Positions 1 to 9,147 of a DNA stretch of 64,000 nt are shown here, in pieces. The notes below the pieces were generated by a model. It worked only from the letters and a program-made list of their open reading frames with translations. It did not search any database and had not been told where the DNA came from. Numbering within the stretch: position 1 is the first letter of the stretch; each line of letters opens with the position of its first letter. The translations under genes and the position numbers were made by a program. The stretch is from Brevundimonas lenta (GTDB lineage: Bacteria > Pseudomonadota > Alphaproteobacteria > Caulobacterales > Caulobacteraceae), in NCBI RefSeq assembly GCF_014196335.1, contig NZ_JACIDM010000002.1, forward strand, positions 496,001-560,000, in the 5' to 3' direction.

Positions 1-925
1 CGGTGGCGCTGGACATGTTCCCGAACCCGGCGAGCGTGGCGTAGCTGGCGGCCAGGCGTGGGCGAGCATCGGGAATCAGCTCCTCGACCCGGGCCAGGAT
101 CTTGGCCCCGCCGGGATGGAGCAGCAGGGAGGCGAGGTCGTCCGGACCGGCGAGGTCGGCGAACGCCTCCATCACCTCCGGCACCAGATCACGGACCACA
201 TCGGGGACGGTTCCCGAAACGCGGACGCGGAAGCCGCCGTCGTCGAAGTCCCATCCCATGACCCCCGCCGTTCCCGGACTGCGCAACGTCGTTGAGCGCA
301 GCAATGCCAGAGGTCCATCGAGACCGGCTTCATCACCGGCGACCAGCACCGCCGCGGCGCCGTCGGCGAAGATGGCGGTGGAGACCAGGTTCTGCAGCGA
401 GACGTCGGTGCGCTGGAAGGTGATCGAGTTCAGCTCCAGCGCGATCAGCAGCCAGCGTGAGGCCGGCCGCCCCTCGGTCAGGCGGGCGGCCAGGGCCAGG
501 CCCGCCGCGCCGCCGGCGCAGCCGAGGCCGAACAGCGGCACGCGGGTGACGGTGCGCGGCAGGCCCAGGGTTTCGGCGACGTAGGTGTCGATGCTGGGCG
601 CGGCGATGCCGCTGGAGGAGACATAGATGACGCCGTCAATCATTGAGGGCTCGACCCCGGCCTTGGCCAGGCAGTCGCGTGCGACCTCGGCAGCCAGGGA
701 CTTGGCCGCCTCCAGATAGACGTCGTTGGCCTCGCCCGGACCGGCGCCGCGGGCGAACCAGTCGGGCGGCACGGCGAAATGGCGCTCATCGACGAGGGCG
801 TTGTCGAAAACCGAGAGATAGCGACGGTGCCCGGGTCCGAAATGAGCCTCGGCCAGGGCCCGCACCTCGGGCTGGGTGAGCCGATACCCGGGAACGGCGG
901 TGGCGACGGCGACGATCTGCGGCAC
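1..925 (-). CDS. Type III polyketide synthase (chalcone/stilbene synthase family), C-terminus cut by window edge
   Basis: A homodimeric condensing enzyme that would extend an acyl-CoA starter with malonyl-CoA to make an alkylpyrone or alkylresorcinol-type product. Seen: 308 residues with the full thiolase-fold triad, namely Cys136 in LFGLGCAGGAAG, His270 in LLLHPGGAKIL and Asn303 in GFGNMSSAT. The GTG start at 925 is preceded by AGGGG about ten bases upstream; no ATG lies in a suitable place. Only the last few dozen residues should be missing, since the family runs to about 350-390 aa. It is divergent from a UbiA-family prenyltransferase 103 bp away, which suggests a prenylated or quinone-like polyketide product (inference). 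Modifying enzymes such as a methyltransferase or flavin oxidase may follow off-window. The product cannot be told from the sequence. Confidence 0.9.
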   Translation of the reverse strand, partial: MPQIVAVATAVPGYRLTQPEVRALAEAHFGPGHRRYLSVFDNALVDERHFAVPPDWFARGAGPGEANDVYLEAAKSLAAEVARDCLAKAGVEPSMIDGVIYVSSSGIAAPSIDTYVAETLGLPRTVTRVPLFGLGCAGGAAGLALAARLTEGRPASRWLLIALELNSITFQRTDVSLQNLVSTAIFADGAAAVLVAGDEAGLDGPLALLRSTTLRSPGTAGVMGWDFDDGGFRVRVSGTVPDVVRDLVPEVMEAFADLAGPDDLASLLLHPGGAKILARVEELIPDARPRLAASYATLAGFGNMSSAT

Positions 926-1028
926 GAAACCACGTCCCCTGACGCCCTGCCGCAACCGGGTTCGAAAGCGCGATTGCATCCTTCAACGTCGAGGCACACT
1001 GTCGCCCAGATCAGGGGTGGGCGCAAAC

Positions 1029-1907
1029 GTGACTCAGCCGGACGCAGAGGCTTCGAATCCCGGGCTGCTTCAGCGCTCCCGCTGGCGCGGACTGCTGGTG
1101 ACGACCCACCCTTTTCCGGCCGCGCTGAACGGACTGGCGGGCGGCGCCGTCCACGCCGTTGCGGCCAACGGTCTGTCGCCAGAGAGCCTGGCGGTGGCCG
1201 GATCGATCACCCTGATCCACGCCTCCATCGGGACGATGAACGACTGGGTCGGACGCGACACCGACCGGCAGACCAACCCCGACAAGCCCCTGGTGCGCGG
1301 AACGGTGACTCCCGGCGAGGCTCTGACGGCCTCTGTCCTGACCGCCGCAACCGGACTGGCGGGAGCCTGGGCGACCGGCGCCTTCGCCATCGGCCTGGCC
1401 ATGCTGCTGGCCGGCGCGGCCTACAATCTGGTCCTGAAGGGCACGCTGTGGAGCTGGGCGCCCTATGCGGTCGCCATTCCGTCGGTCGCAGTCTGGGCCT
1501 TTCTGGCCGCCGGATCGACCTCGCCGTGGATCTGGCTCAGCTATCCGGTCGGCGCGGCGATGGGGGTGGGGCTGAACCTGGCCAACACGATCCCGGACAT
1601 TGAGGGAGACGCGGCGGTGAAGGCGGCGGGACTCGCCCACCGGCTGGGCGCGCGCCGGGCCCAGGCTGCGGCGACGGCGCTGATCGCGATTTCGGGCGTG
1701 GCGGTCGGCACGCTCGCATTCCAGACAGGCCAGCCCTCCGCGGGACTCGCGGCGCTGGCTGCCGGCGGTGCGGGCGCAGCGATCATGACGGTGCAGTACA
1801 GCAGCGGCCAACGCGCGGCGCTGAGGCGGGCCTGGTTCGCCTGTGCTTTTTCCGCCGTGGGTCTGGCGGTGTGCTGGGCGGCGCTGCTGAAGGGCCTTGT
1901 GGCCTGA
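1029..1907 (+). CDS. UbiA-family prenyltransferase
   Basis: Integral membrane aromatic prenyltransferase, which transfers a polyprenyl chain from its diphosphate to an aromatic acceptor. Seen: several hydrophobic helices, the first Asp-rich motif NDWVGRDTDRQTNPDKP (residues 71-87) and a second motif NTIPDIEGD (about residue 181), both needed to bind Mg2+-diphosphate in this family. The GTG at 1029 was chosen because AGGGGTGG lies about 11 bases upstream; a GTG at 1017 is an alternative. The length (292 aa) fits the family. It sits divergently beside the type III polyketide synthase, so its acceptor could be that enzyme's product rather than 4-hydroxybenzoate (inference). Confidence 0.85.
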   Translation: MTQPDAEASNPGLLQRSRWRGLLVTTHPFPAALNGLAGGAVHAVAANGLSPESLAVAGSITLIHASIGTMNDWVGRDTDRQTNPDKPLVRGTVTPGEALTASVLTAATGLAGAWATGAFAIGLAMLLAGAAYNLVLKGTLWSWAPYAVAIPSVAVWAFLAAGSTSPWIWLSYPVGAAMGVGLNLANTIPDIEGDAAVKAAGLAHRLGARRAQAAATALIAISGVAVGTLAFQTGQPSAGLAALAAGGAGAAIMTVQYSSGQRAALRRAWFACAFSAVGLAVCWAALLKGLVA

Positions 1908-2027
1908 ACCGCCAAAGGAATGTGACCCGCGGTCACCCTTCCGCCTTGTTCAAGGCGCACATGCCCCGCCCTTCGCCCGCCCTCCCCTGGCTGGCGCGCG
2001 CCGCTCTGGCGCCTTACGGACCAGTCC

Positions 2028-4127
2028 ATGCCCTTCCCCGCCAGTCATCCCGCGCTCGACCGAGCGCTTTCCGAACGCGGCTATGCCGAGCCGACTCCGG
2101 TCCAGGCCGCCGTGCTGGAGGCCGAGGAAGGCCGCGACCTGCTGGTCTCCGCCCAGACCGGCTCGGGCAAGACCGTCGCCTTCGGCCTGGCCCTGGCCAC
2201 GACCCTGCTGGGTGATGCCGAGCGCTTCGCCGACAACGGCGCGCCCGTCGCCCTGGTCATCGCCCCGACCCGCGAACTGGCCCTGCAGGTGTCCAAGGAG
2301 CTGGAGTGGCTCTATGCCAACACCGGCGCGCGCATCGCCACCTGCGTCGGCGGCATGGACCCGCGCGCCGAGCGCCGGGTGCTGGATCGCGGCGCCGCCA
2401 TCGTGGTCGGCACCCCCGGTCGCCTGAAGGACCATATCGAGCGCGACGCCCTGGACCTGTCGGAGCTGAAGGCCGTCGTCCTCGACGAGGCCGACGAGAT
2501 GCTGGACATGGGCTTCTCGGAAGACCTGACCTTCATCCTCGATCAAGCTCCGGCCGAACGCCGCACCCTGCTGTTCTCGGCCACCATCGCGCGCGACATC
2601 GCCGAACTGGCCAAGACCTACCAGCGCGATGCGATCCGCATCGACACCACCAACAAGAACGTCGCCCACGGCGACATCGAGTACCGCGCCATCCGCGTCG
2701 CCCCGCACGAGGTCGAGCACGGCGTGGTCAACATCCTGCGCTATTTCGAGAGCCCGGGCGCCCTGGTGTTCGCCAACACCCGCGAGCGGGTGAAGCACCT
2801 GACCGCCAGCCTGCGCGAACGCGGCTTCTCGGTCGTCGGCCTGTCCGGCGAACTGACCCAGTCGCTGCGGTCCGAGGCGCTGCAAGCCCTTCGGGATGGC
2901 CATGCGCGGGTCTGCGTGGCCACCGACGTGGCGGCGCGCGGCCTCGACCTGCCCGACCTGGGCCTGGTCATCCACGCCGAGATCCCGGTCAACAAGGCCA
3001 CCCTGCTGCACCGTTCGGGCCGCACCGGCCGCGCGGGCAAGAAGGGCGTCTCGGTCCTGATGGTCACGCACACGCGTCGCCGCAAGGTCGAGCTGATGCT
3101 GCAGTCGGCCGCGATCAAGGCCGAATGGGCGGGCCCGCCGTCGGCCGACGACATCCGCGCCAAGGACCATGAGCGGATGCTGACCGATCCGATCCTGATG
3201 GCCGAGGCCGACGAGGAATCGATCGCCATGGGCAAGGAACTGCTGGCGCGGACCTCGCCAGAGCATGTCGCCGCCGCCCTGATCCGTCTGTACCGCGAGA
3301 AGCTGCCGCCGCCGGAAGACGTCCATGACGACGAGCGCATGAAGCGCGCGCAGGCGTCGGGCGTGAACGAGCGCGGCCAGAAGGACGGCCCGCTGACCGA
3401 CTTCGCCCGCGGCGGCGAGATGACCTGGTTCAAGGTCAACATCGGCCGCGAGAAGAACGCTGATCCGAAATGGCTGCTGCCGCTGATCTGCCGCCTGGGT
3501 CACGTGACCAAGCGCGACGTCGGCTCGATCAAGATTTTCGACCGCGAGACCAAGTTCGAGATCACCAAGGACGCCGAGGCCAAGTTCCGCGCGGCCCTGA
3601 CCCAGCCGAACGATGACGGCGTGACCATCGGCGACGCCGTGGCCCCCGCCGCCGGCGAGAAGAGCCTGCGCAAATGGGACAAGCCCGGCGGCGGCGACCG
3701 CCCCGACCGCGGCGACAAGCCCTTCCACAAGCCGCGCGCCGATGGCGACGCGCCCAGGAAGCCGTGGAAAGCGCGTGAGGATCGCCCCCAGGGCGACGCT
3801 CCGAAGAAGCCCTGGAAGCCCCGCGAAGACCGCGCCGAGGGCGATAGCCCGAAGAAGCCGTGGACGCCCCGCACCGATCGCGAGGCCGCTCCGGCCGCTG
3901 CTTCCGGCGAGACCGGCGGCAAGTGGGTGAAGCGCACCAAGGACGGCCCGACGCCGGAAGGCAAGAAGCCCTGGGTCGAGAAGCCCAGAAGCGACAAGAA
4001 GCCCTGGGCGCCCCGCGCCGAAGGCACCGCGCCCGCCGGCGACCGTCCGTGGACGGGCAAGCCGAAGCCCGGCTTCAAGCCCAAGGCCGGCGGCAAGCCG
4101 TTCAAGGGCAAGACCAGCCGCGGCTAG
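2028..4127 (+). CDS. DEAD-box ATP-dependent RNA helicase with DbpA-type RNA-binding domain and repetitive basic tail
   Basis: ATP-driven RNA remodelling enzyme of the DeaD/CsdA kind, probably acting in ribosome assembly or cold-shock RNA handling. Seen in order: Walker A AQTGSGKT (42-49), PTRELALQ, the DEAD box (153-156), LFSAT, and motif VI HRSGRTGRAG. A DbpA-like RNA-binding domain follows at about 464-535 (starts TWFKVNIGREKN). The last 140 residues are a low-complexity tail of Lys/Pro/Trp repeats (KKPWKPRED and variants, about 20 residues each), likely unstructured and RNA-binding. The 699-aa length is long for the family because of this tail. Start is the ATG at 2028. Confidence 0.95.
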   Translation: MPFPASHPALDRALSERGYAEPTPVQAAVLEAEEGRDLLVSAQTGSGKTVAFGLALATTLLGDAERFADNGAPVALVIAPTRELALQVSKELEWLYANTGARIATCVGGMDPRAERRVLDRGAAIVVGTPGRLKDHIERDALDLSELKAVVLDEADEMLDMGFSEDLTFILDQAPAERRTLLFSATIARDIAELAKTYQRDAIRIDTTNKNVAHGDIEYRAIRVAPHEVEHGVVNILRYFESPGALVFANTRERVKHLTASLRERGFSVVGLSGELTQSLRSEALQALRDGHARVCVATDVAARGLDLPDLGLVIHAEIPVNKATLLHRSGRTGRAGKKGVSVLMVTHTRRRKVELMLQSAAIKAEWAGPPSADDIRAKDHERMLTDPILMAEADEESIAMGKELLARTSPEHVAAALIRLYREKLPPPEDVHDDERMKRAQASGVNERGQKDGPLTDFARGGEMTWFKVNIGREKNADPKWLLPLICRLGHVTKRDVGSIKIFDRETKFEITKDAEAKFRAALTQPNDDGVTIGDAVAPAAGEKSLRKWDKPGGGDRPDRGDKPFHKPRADGDAPRKPWKAREDRPQGDAPKKPWKPREDRAEGDSPKKPWTPRTDREAAPAAASGETGGKWVKRTKDGPTPEGKKPWVEKPRSDKKPWAPRAEGTAPAGDRPWTGKPKPGFKPKAGGKPFKGKTSRG

Positions 4128-4130
4128 GGA

Positions 4131-4691
4131 TCAGGCGGCGGGCGCCAGCGCCCGCCGCACCTCCGCGATCAGGGCGTCCATGTCCTGGACCTGCGTCACG
4201 CCGTAGACCTCGGCCGTGATGTCGACGTTGCCCTTGCGCCAGAATCCGTCCGGGCAAAGCACGATCATCTTGCCCGACCGCGCGTGCAGTCCGAGCTCCA
4301 GCAGACTGATCGGGCTCTGCGTGCCCGGCGCGAAATACATGACGATGACGTCGGACGCCTCGAGCGCCGCCAGCTCCCATTCCACCTGACGACGAAACTC
4401 CGGTTCATCGGCCTCCGGCCGCCAGGCCGGATTCCAGTCCGCGCGTCGGGGATTGAGAATCACCACATCGGTGTCGGACAGCGCTTCGATCAACGCCGCC
4501 TGCCAGTCGGGCGCGTCGCCGCCCGCAATGCTGCCGCCCAGGAACAGACGTGGTCGGCCGTCCGGCTCGGGCAGCGCCTGGGGCGACACGACGATCGTGC
4601 TCAATCCGGATGGTGACTGAGCCACAGCGCCGCCTGCGACGCCGAGCACCAGGGCGGCGAGCGAAGCGGCGATCAGGATTGAACGGGGCAT
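4131..4691 (-). CDS. Exported nucleoside 2-deoxyribosyltransferase-like protein
   Basis: The mature part resembles the nucleoside 2-deoxyribosyltransferase-like family: [10 protein letters not shown], then [14 protein letters not shown], then [20 protein letters not shown] and SLLELGLHA. This is the Rossmann-like arrangement expected for N-glycoside transfer or a related sugar/nucleotide-binding role. The chosen ATG at 4691 gives a clean Sec signal peptide ([18 protein letters not shown]...AVAQ), which is unusual for a family normally found in the cytoplasm. It is convergent with the helicase, whose stop lies 3 bp away. Substrate unknown. Confidence 0.7.
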   Translation of the reverse strand: MPRSILIAASLAALVLGVAGGAVAQSPSGLSTIVVSPQALPEPDGRPRLFLGGSIAGGDAPDWQAALIEALSDTDVVILNPRRADWNPAWRPEADEPEFRRQVEWELAALEASDVIVMYFAPGTQSPISLLELGLHARSGKMIVLCPDGFWRKGNVDITAEVYGVTQVQDMDALIAEVRRALAPAA

Positions 4692-4778
4692 GGCGTGTCT
4701 CCGGTCGGAATGGATCGCCTTCGCAGGGAAGGCGTTGCTCAGCAACGGCGACGATCCCGCGGGAGATTGCGTACTGTC

Positions 4779-4792
4779 TGTAACCGATTACG
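4779..4792. promoter_or_regulatory. Putative LacI-family operator upstream of the ABC ATPase
   Basis: TGTAACCGATTACG, an imperfect dyad around a central CG, 34 bp before the ATG of the ABC ATPase. It matches 12 of 14 positions of the symmetric sequence TGTAACCGGTTACA. Two closer copies precede the hydrolase at 21350 and the GH3 gene at 24024. The CG-centred palindrome is typical of LacI-family regulators. Confidence 0.55.
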
Positions 4793-4826
4793 TTGCCGCC
4801 AACGAGAAGAGCAGCAGGCAGAAAAC

Positions 4827-5909
4827 ATGGCGGACGTCCGGCTAACCGGCGTGACCAAGCGGTTCGGGACGACCGAGGTGCTGAAGGGAATCGATCTTGA
4901 GATCGCGGACGGAGAGTTCGTGGTCTTCGTCGGCCCGTCGGGTTGCGGCAAGTCCACCCTGTTGCGGACCATCGCCGGTCTCGAGGAAGCGTCGGGCGGC
5001 GACATCGCCATCGACGGACGGACGGTCAACGACCTGTCGCCGTCGGACCGGGGCATCGCCATGGTGTTCCAGTCGTACGCCCTCTACCCGCACATGAGCG
5101 TCTACGAGAACATGGCGTTCGGGCTGAAGCTGGCGAAGGCGGACAAGGCCGAGATCGACCGCCGGGTGCGGGGTGCGGCCGAGACGCTGAACATCAGCGA
5201 CTATCTGGACCGCAAGCCCAAGGCCCTGTCCGGCGGGCAGCGGCAGCGGGTGGCGATCGGCCGGGCCATCGTACGCGAGCCGAAGGTCTTCCTGTTCGAC
5301 GAACCGTTGTCGAACCTCGACGCCGCCCTGCGGGTGCGGATGCGTTACGAGTTCGCCAGCCTGCACGAGCGGCTGAAGACGACGATGGTCTACGTCACCC
5401 ACGACCAGGTCGAGGCGATGACGCTGGCGGACCGGATTGTGGTGCTGAACGGCGGCGTGATCGAGCAGGTCGGCGCGCCGATGGAGCTGTACGAGCGCCC
5501 CCGAAACCTGTTCGTGGCCGAGTTCATCGGCAGCCCGAAGATGAACCTGATCCCTGCCCAGGTGGTCTCGGTCACGGCCAAGGGGGCCACTGTGAAGACC
5601 GCGGCGGGCGACACGCTGAAGGTCGCGGTCGATGCGTCCGGGGCGAAGGCCGGCGATTCGGTGACGTTGGGCATCCGGCCCGAGCATATGGCTCCGGGCG
5701 GCAAGGCCGGCGGGATCTCGGCCGAGGTCACCTTCGCCGAGACGCTGGGACACGCGACCTACGCCTATGCGACCTACGGCGAGACGGCGCTGACGGTGCA
5801 GTTGCCGGGCGATGTGCGGCCGGAGGCGGGCAAGGCGATTGCGCTCACCGTTCCGGCGGAGCAGGCGCACCTGTTTGGCGCTGACGGACAGGCTTTCCCA
5901 CGGATCTGA
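4827..5909 (+). CDS. ugpC: Sugar ABC transporter ATP-binding protein (UgpC/MsmK type)
   Basis: Cytoplasmic ATPase that energises a binding-protein-dependent sugar or glycerol-phosphate importer. Seen: Walker [10 protein letters not shown], signature [14 protein letters not shown], Walker B VFLFDEP with D-loop SNLDAAL, switch His in YVTHDQVEA, and a C-terminal TOBE/OB domain (GIRPEH) as in MalK/UgpC. The ATG at 4827 gives the 360 aa usual for the family; the open frame runs further upstream but without homology. No permease or binding protein is nearby, so it may serve several transporters, as MsmK does (inference). A LacI-type operator lies just upstream. Confidence 0.9.
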   Translation: MADVRLTGVTKRFGTTEVLKGIDLEIADGEFVVFVGPSGCGKSTLLRTIAGLEEASGGDIAIDGRTVNDLSPSDRGIAMVFQSYALYPHMSVYENMAFGLKLAKADKAEIDRRVRGAAETLNISDYLDRKPKALSGGQRQRVAIGRAIVREPKVFLFDEPLSNLDAALRVRMRYEFASLHERLKTTMVYVTHDQVEAMTLADRIVVLNGGVIEQVGAPMELYERPRNLFVAEFIGSPKMNLIPAQVVSVTAKGATVKTAAGDTLKVAVDASGAKAGDSVTLGIRPEHMAPGGKAGGISAEVTFAETLGHATYAYATYGETALTVQLPGDVRPEAGKAIALTVPAEQAHLFGADGQAFPRI

Positions 5910-5956
5910 CAGCGCCGCGTGTTGCATCGCACAAGCGGAGCCTTCTAGATGGCCGG

Positions 5957-6994
5957 ATGCCCTCCCCGGCCACGCTGACCATCGACCTCAACGCGCTCGC
6001 CGCGAACTTCCACGCCCTGCAGGCCGCAGGCGGAGCCCCCGTGCATCCGGTGGTGAAGGCTGACAGCTACGGCCTGGGCGCGGCGGCCTGCGCGAAGCGG
6101 TTGATGACCGAGGGCGCGCGGACCTTCTTCGTGGCGCGGGCCAGCGAGGGAACGGCGTTGCGGGCGGCGCTGGGCGATGAGCCGGTCATCTATGTGCTGG
6201 ACGGTTGTGCGGCCGGGCGGGCGGCGCGGTTGCGGGCGGCGAACCTGCGGCCGGTGATCAATACCGCGGCGCAGCTGGCGGAATGGAATGAGGCCGGCGG
6301 GGGCGCCTGCGGGCTGCAGATCGACACCGGGATGAACCGGCTGGGCTTCCGGCCGGACGATGCGCCGGAGGCGTTCGAGGGACTGGCCCTGGTGCTGAGC
6401 CATCTGGCCTGCGCGGACGATCCGGCCGAGCCGATGAATGCGCGGCAGCGGGACGCCTTCGCCGAGGTTTCGAAGCGGTATCCGGGGACGGTGCGGTCGT
6501 TCGCCAACTCGGGCGGGGCCTTCCTGGGACCGGACTATGCGTTCGACGCGCTGCGACCGGGGATCTGCATGTACGGCGGCGGGCCCGAGGGCCGGCCGGA
6601 TGCGCGGATCGCGCCGGTGGCGACGCTGACGGCCGAAGTGCTGCAGGTGCGCGACGTGCCGGCGGGCGAGACGGTCGGTTATTCGCGCGGCTTCCAGGCC
6701 GGAGGGCCGACGCGGATCGCGACCTGCGCCACCGGCTACGCCGACGGGGTGCTGCGCGCCTACAGCCCGAAGGGTCTGGCGTTTGCGGGCGGCGCGCTGC
6801 GGCCGATCGTGGGCCGGGTGTCGATGGACGTCTGCGCGGTCGACGTGACCGGACTGGACGTCGCGGTCGGCGACCGGGTCGAGCTGTTCGGCCCGAACCG
6901 GATGCTGGATGACGCGGCGGCGGCGGCGGGCACCATCGCCTATGAGCTGCTGACCTCGATCACCGCCCGGGTGCCGCGGATTTACGTCGGCTAG
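5957..6994 (+). CDS. alr: Alanine racemase
   Basis: PLP-dependent enzyme interconverting L- and D-alanine for peptidoglycan. Seen: PLP-lysine motif VVKADSYGLG (Lys34), a TIM-barrel body with IDTGMNRLGF and NSGGAF, and the C-terminal domain with GYADGVLRAYS and VSMDVCAVDV. Length 345 aa, slightly short but complete. It follows the ABC ATPase by 47 bp on the same strand and may be cotranscribed. Its stop codon overlaps that of the convergent amidohydrolase gene in a shared CTAG. Confidence 0.92.
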   Translation: MPSPATLTIDLNALAANFHALQAAGGAPVHPVVKADSYGLGAAACAKRLMTEGARTFFVARASEGTALRAALGDEPVIYVLDGCAAGRAARLRAANLRPVINTAAQLAEWNEAGGGACGLQIDTGMNRLGFRPDDAPEAFEGLALVLSHLACADDPAEPMNARQRDAFAEVSKRYPGTVRSFANSGGAFLGPDYAFDALRPGICMYGGGPEGRPDARIAPVATLTAEVLQVRDVPAGETVGYSRGFQAGGPTRIATCATGYADGVLRAYSPKGLAFAGGALRPIVGRVSMDVCAVDVTGLDVAVGDRVELFGPNRMLDDAAAAAGTIAYELLTSITARVPRIYVG

Positions 6995-8277
6995 CGCGCG
7001 TCCTTCACCACCTCGCCGCCCTTGACCACGACCGCGACGGTTTCGAGCGCACGGACGTCGGCGAGCGGGTCGCCAGCGACGGCGATGAGGTCGCCGTAGC
7101 GACCGACGGCGATGGCGCCGACGTTGTTCTCCTGGCCGAGAGCCTGACCGGCGTTCCAGGTGGCGGCGCGGATCGCCTCCGCCGGGGTCATGCCGTACTC
7201 GACCATGACGGCGAACTGTTTGGCGTTCTGGCCGTGCGGATAGATGGCGGCGTCGGTGCCGAAGACCATCCGGGCGCCGGCGTCATGGGCGGCGCGGAAA
7301 TTGTCGCGCTGCAGCTGGCCGATCTCGCGGTCCTTGCGGAGGTTGTCCTCGGTGACGCCGAACTCGGTGCCCGTCGCCTGGGTGAAGTCGGTGTTGTAGA
7401 TGTCCATCGACAGCCAGGTGCCGTGCTGGACCGCCAGGCGGATGCCCTCGGCGTCGATCAGCGAGGCGTGCTCGATGGTGTCGATGCCGGCGAGGATGGC
7501 GTCGCGGATGCCCGAGGCGCCGTGGGCGTGGGCGGCGACCTTGAGACCCCACATGTGCGCCTCGTCGGCGACGGCGGTCATCTCGGCCAGGGTCATTTGC
7601 TGCTGGCCGGGCTCGGTGTTGCGCGAGAAGACGCCGCCGGTGGCGCAGATCTTGATCACCCGCGCGCCGTATTTGCGCACCTCGCGCACGCTGTGGCGGG
7701 CCTCGTCCACGCTGTCGGCGTTGTAGTCATTGGCCTGGGCCAGGGAGCGCGGCATGCCGGTGTAGTCGCAATGGCCGCCGGTGGCGCCGAAGGAGACGCC
7801 GGCCGGAACGACGCGCGGGCCGACGACGAATCCGGCGTCGATGGCCTGCATCAGGGCCACGTCGGCGAAGTCCGGACCGCCCAGATTGCGCACCGTGGTG
7901 AAGCCGGCGTCGAGATTGGCGCGGGCGTTCGGCACCTGCAGCACGGTCTCGAAATCGTCGGCATAGGACAGGATGTTGAAGCCGGAGACGTAGGGGGTGT
8001 TGGCCAGATGGACGTGCATGTCGATCAGGCCGGGCAGCAGGGTCAGACCGCCCAGGTCGAGGCGTTCGGCGTCGGCGGGCAGGTTCGCCGGGAGGGTCGT
8101 GCCGACCGAGACGATGCGGCCGTCGGTGACGACGACGACGGGATTGTCGATGTAGCGACCCCGCTCGACATCAACCATGCGGGCGGCGGTGACGACCAGG
8201 GTCTCCGCGTTCGCGGGTGCGGACAGGCTGAGTACGGCGGCGAGAGCAGCGGCCGCGACGGCCAGACGGTTCAGCAT
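6991..8277 (-). CDS. Secreted metal-dependent amidohydrolase (imidazolonepropionase/Xaa-Pro dipeptidase-like)
   Basis: Hydrolase of the amidohydrolase superfamily; members of this subgroup are often zinc carboxypeptidases acting on dipeptides. Seen: metal-binding HVHL after LLPGLIDM, KICATGG (candidate bridging Lys region), AHAHGASGI, IEHASLID and GTDAAIYPHG with the catalytic Asp. The ATG at 8277 gives a Sec signal (MLNRLAVAAAALAAVLSLSAPANA), so the enzyme acts in the periplasm. 428 aa. Convergent with alr, sharing the last four bases. Confidence 0.88.
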   Translation of the reverse strand: MLNRLAVAAAALAAVLSLSAPANAETLVVTAARMVDVERGRYIDNPVVVVTDGRIVSVGTTLPANLPADAERLDLGGLTLLPGLIDMHVHLANTPYVSGFNILSYADDFETVLQVPNARANLDAGFTTVRNLGGPDFADVALMQAIDAGFVVGPRVVPAGVSFGATGGHCDYTGMPRSLAQANDYNADSVDEARHSVREVRKYGARVIKICATGGVFSRNTEPGQQQMTLAEMTAVADEAHMWGLKVAAHAHGASGIRDAILAGIDTIEHASLIDAEGIRLAVQHGTWLSMDIYNTDFTQATGTEFGVTEDNLRKDREIGQLQRDNFRAAHDAGARMVFGTDAAIYPHGQNAKQFAVMVEYGMTPAEAIRAATWNAGQALGQENNVGAIAVGRYGDLIAVAGDPLADVRALETVAVVVKGGEVVKDAR

Positions 8278-8826
8278 GGTGGTCCCTCTCCAGAGCGCGG
8301 CGAAGCTGGCACGTGGGCGGAAGCCGGGCAACCGCGCATACGTATTCGTCCCCGCCGGCGAGACCGGCGAAGGGAGGGGAAGGCGCGGGGCGTCCGGGCC
8401 TCGCCCGGAATGCTTTGTGTTTTACCGTTTCGACGAAGCTGGCCGCCCCGCGTGGTCGTTGGTTTCGCGCGCCCTCCGGCTGGCGGCCCTGTTAGAGCCT
8501 TGACGGATCTCCGCCGCCGCCATTGCTGGAAGCGACGTGGGTGGGACATCGGCTGAGCCAGCGGTCCGCACCTTCGATGCGCGGCGAGCAAGCGGACAGC
8601 ATCCATCGCTGTCCGACGAGGACCCCCGGACTACCCTTCGCCCGGGCTTCATCGCTCGACCACAGCCCGTCGTCGTCGAGGCGCTGGATCCGACGCCTTC
8701 CCCATCGACGGGATGGGAGGATTATGGCCGAGGCGGATACCTCGCTGCGTAGAGGGAATTTAGGTGGGGGAAATCAGAGGGTTGGCGAAAAGAATCCGGG
8801 AATAGCCGACGCTTTCTTCCTGCTAT

Positions 8827-8978
8827 CGTCATCCTCCGGCGCCCGAAGGGCGACCGGGGGACCCAGCGGCGCCGAAGGCGAAACCGGGCCGCCAGCGCTC
8901 CCGACAGGTTCGCGCTCCAGCGCGCCGCTGGGTCCCCCGGTCTCCCCTCGCATGCGCGAGGGTCGCCGGAGGATGACG
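8827..8978. repeat. Long imperfect inverted repeat (TCATCCTC...GAGGATGA class)
   Basis: The left arm begins CGTCATCCTCCGGCG and continues CCGGGGGACCCAGCGGCG; the right arm reads back CGCCGCTGGGTCCCCCGG and ends GTCGCCGGAGGATGACG. The arms flank about 50 bp. The same outer TCATCCTC/GAGGATGA ends occur in the element at 19653-19789, so this looks like a family of non-coding dispersed palindromes. Confidence 0.65.
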
Positions 8979-8994
8979 AAAGCAAAGGAGGAGT

Positions 8995-9141
8995 CCTTCT
9001 CCCGATGGGAGAAGGTGGCCGGGCAGAGCCCGGTCGGATGAGGGTCGGATGGCGATGATCAGCCCGCAGTCGACCCTCACCCTTTCGCGCAGCCACTCGC
9101 TTCGCTCGCGGGCGCTCAAGCCCTCTCCCATCGGGAGAGGG
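8995..9141. repeat. Paired hairpin repeat (CTCCCGATGGGAG class)
   Basis: Two perfect nine-bp hairpins bracket this unit: CCTTCTCCC-GAT-GGGAGAAGG at 8995-9015 and CCCTCTCCC-ATC-GGGAGAGGG at 9121-9141. Between them lies GC-rich sequence including AGGGTCGGATG. Neither hairpin is followed by a convincing T-run, so this is a repeat element rather than a clear terminator. Confidence 0.6.
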
Positions 9142-9147
9142 AAAAGA

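Larger units (their letters stand above)
8278..9147. other. 870-bp intergenic region without a supportable gene
   Basis: The short open frames here have no recognisable protein features and overlap palindromic repeats. The left half (8278-8826) shows nothing I recognise as a protein or structured RNA gene. The right half carries two repeat elements annotated separately. Confidence 0.6.

Noticed and set aside
1950-3728. 592-residue open frame on the minus strand across the helicase gene
   Set aside because: Mirror frame of a clear DEAD-box gene; composition (Gly/Ala/Leu/Val-rich, no motifs) is that of a high-GC shadow.
8278-8826. Possible structured RNA (SRP RNA, 6S RNA, RNase P or tmRNA)
   Set aside because: None of the conserved motifs of these RNAs could be found; stem potential alone is uninformative at this GC content.
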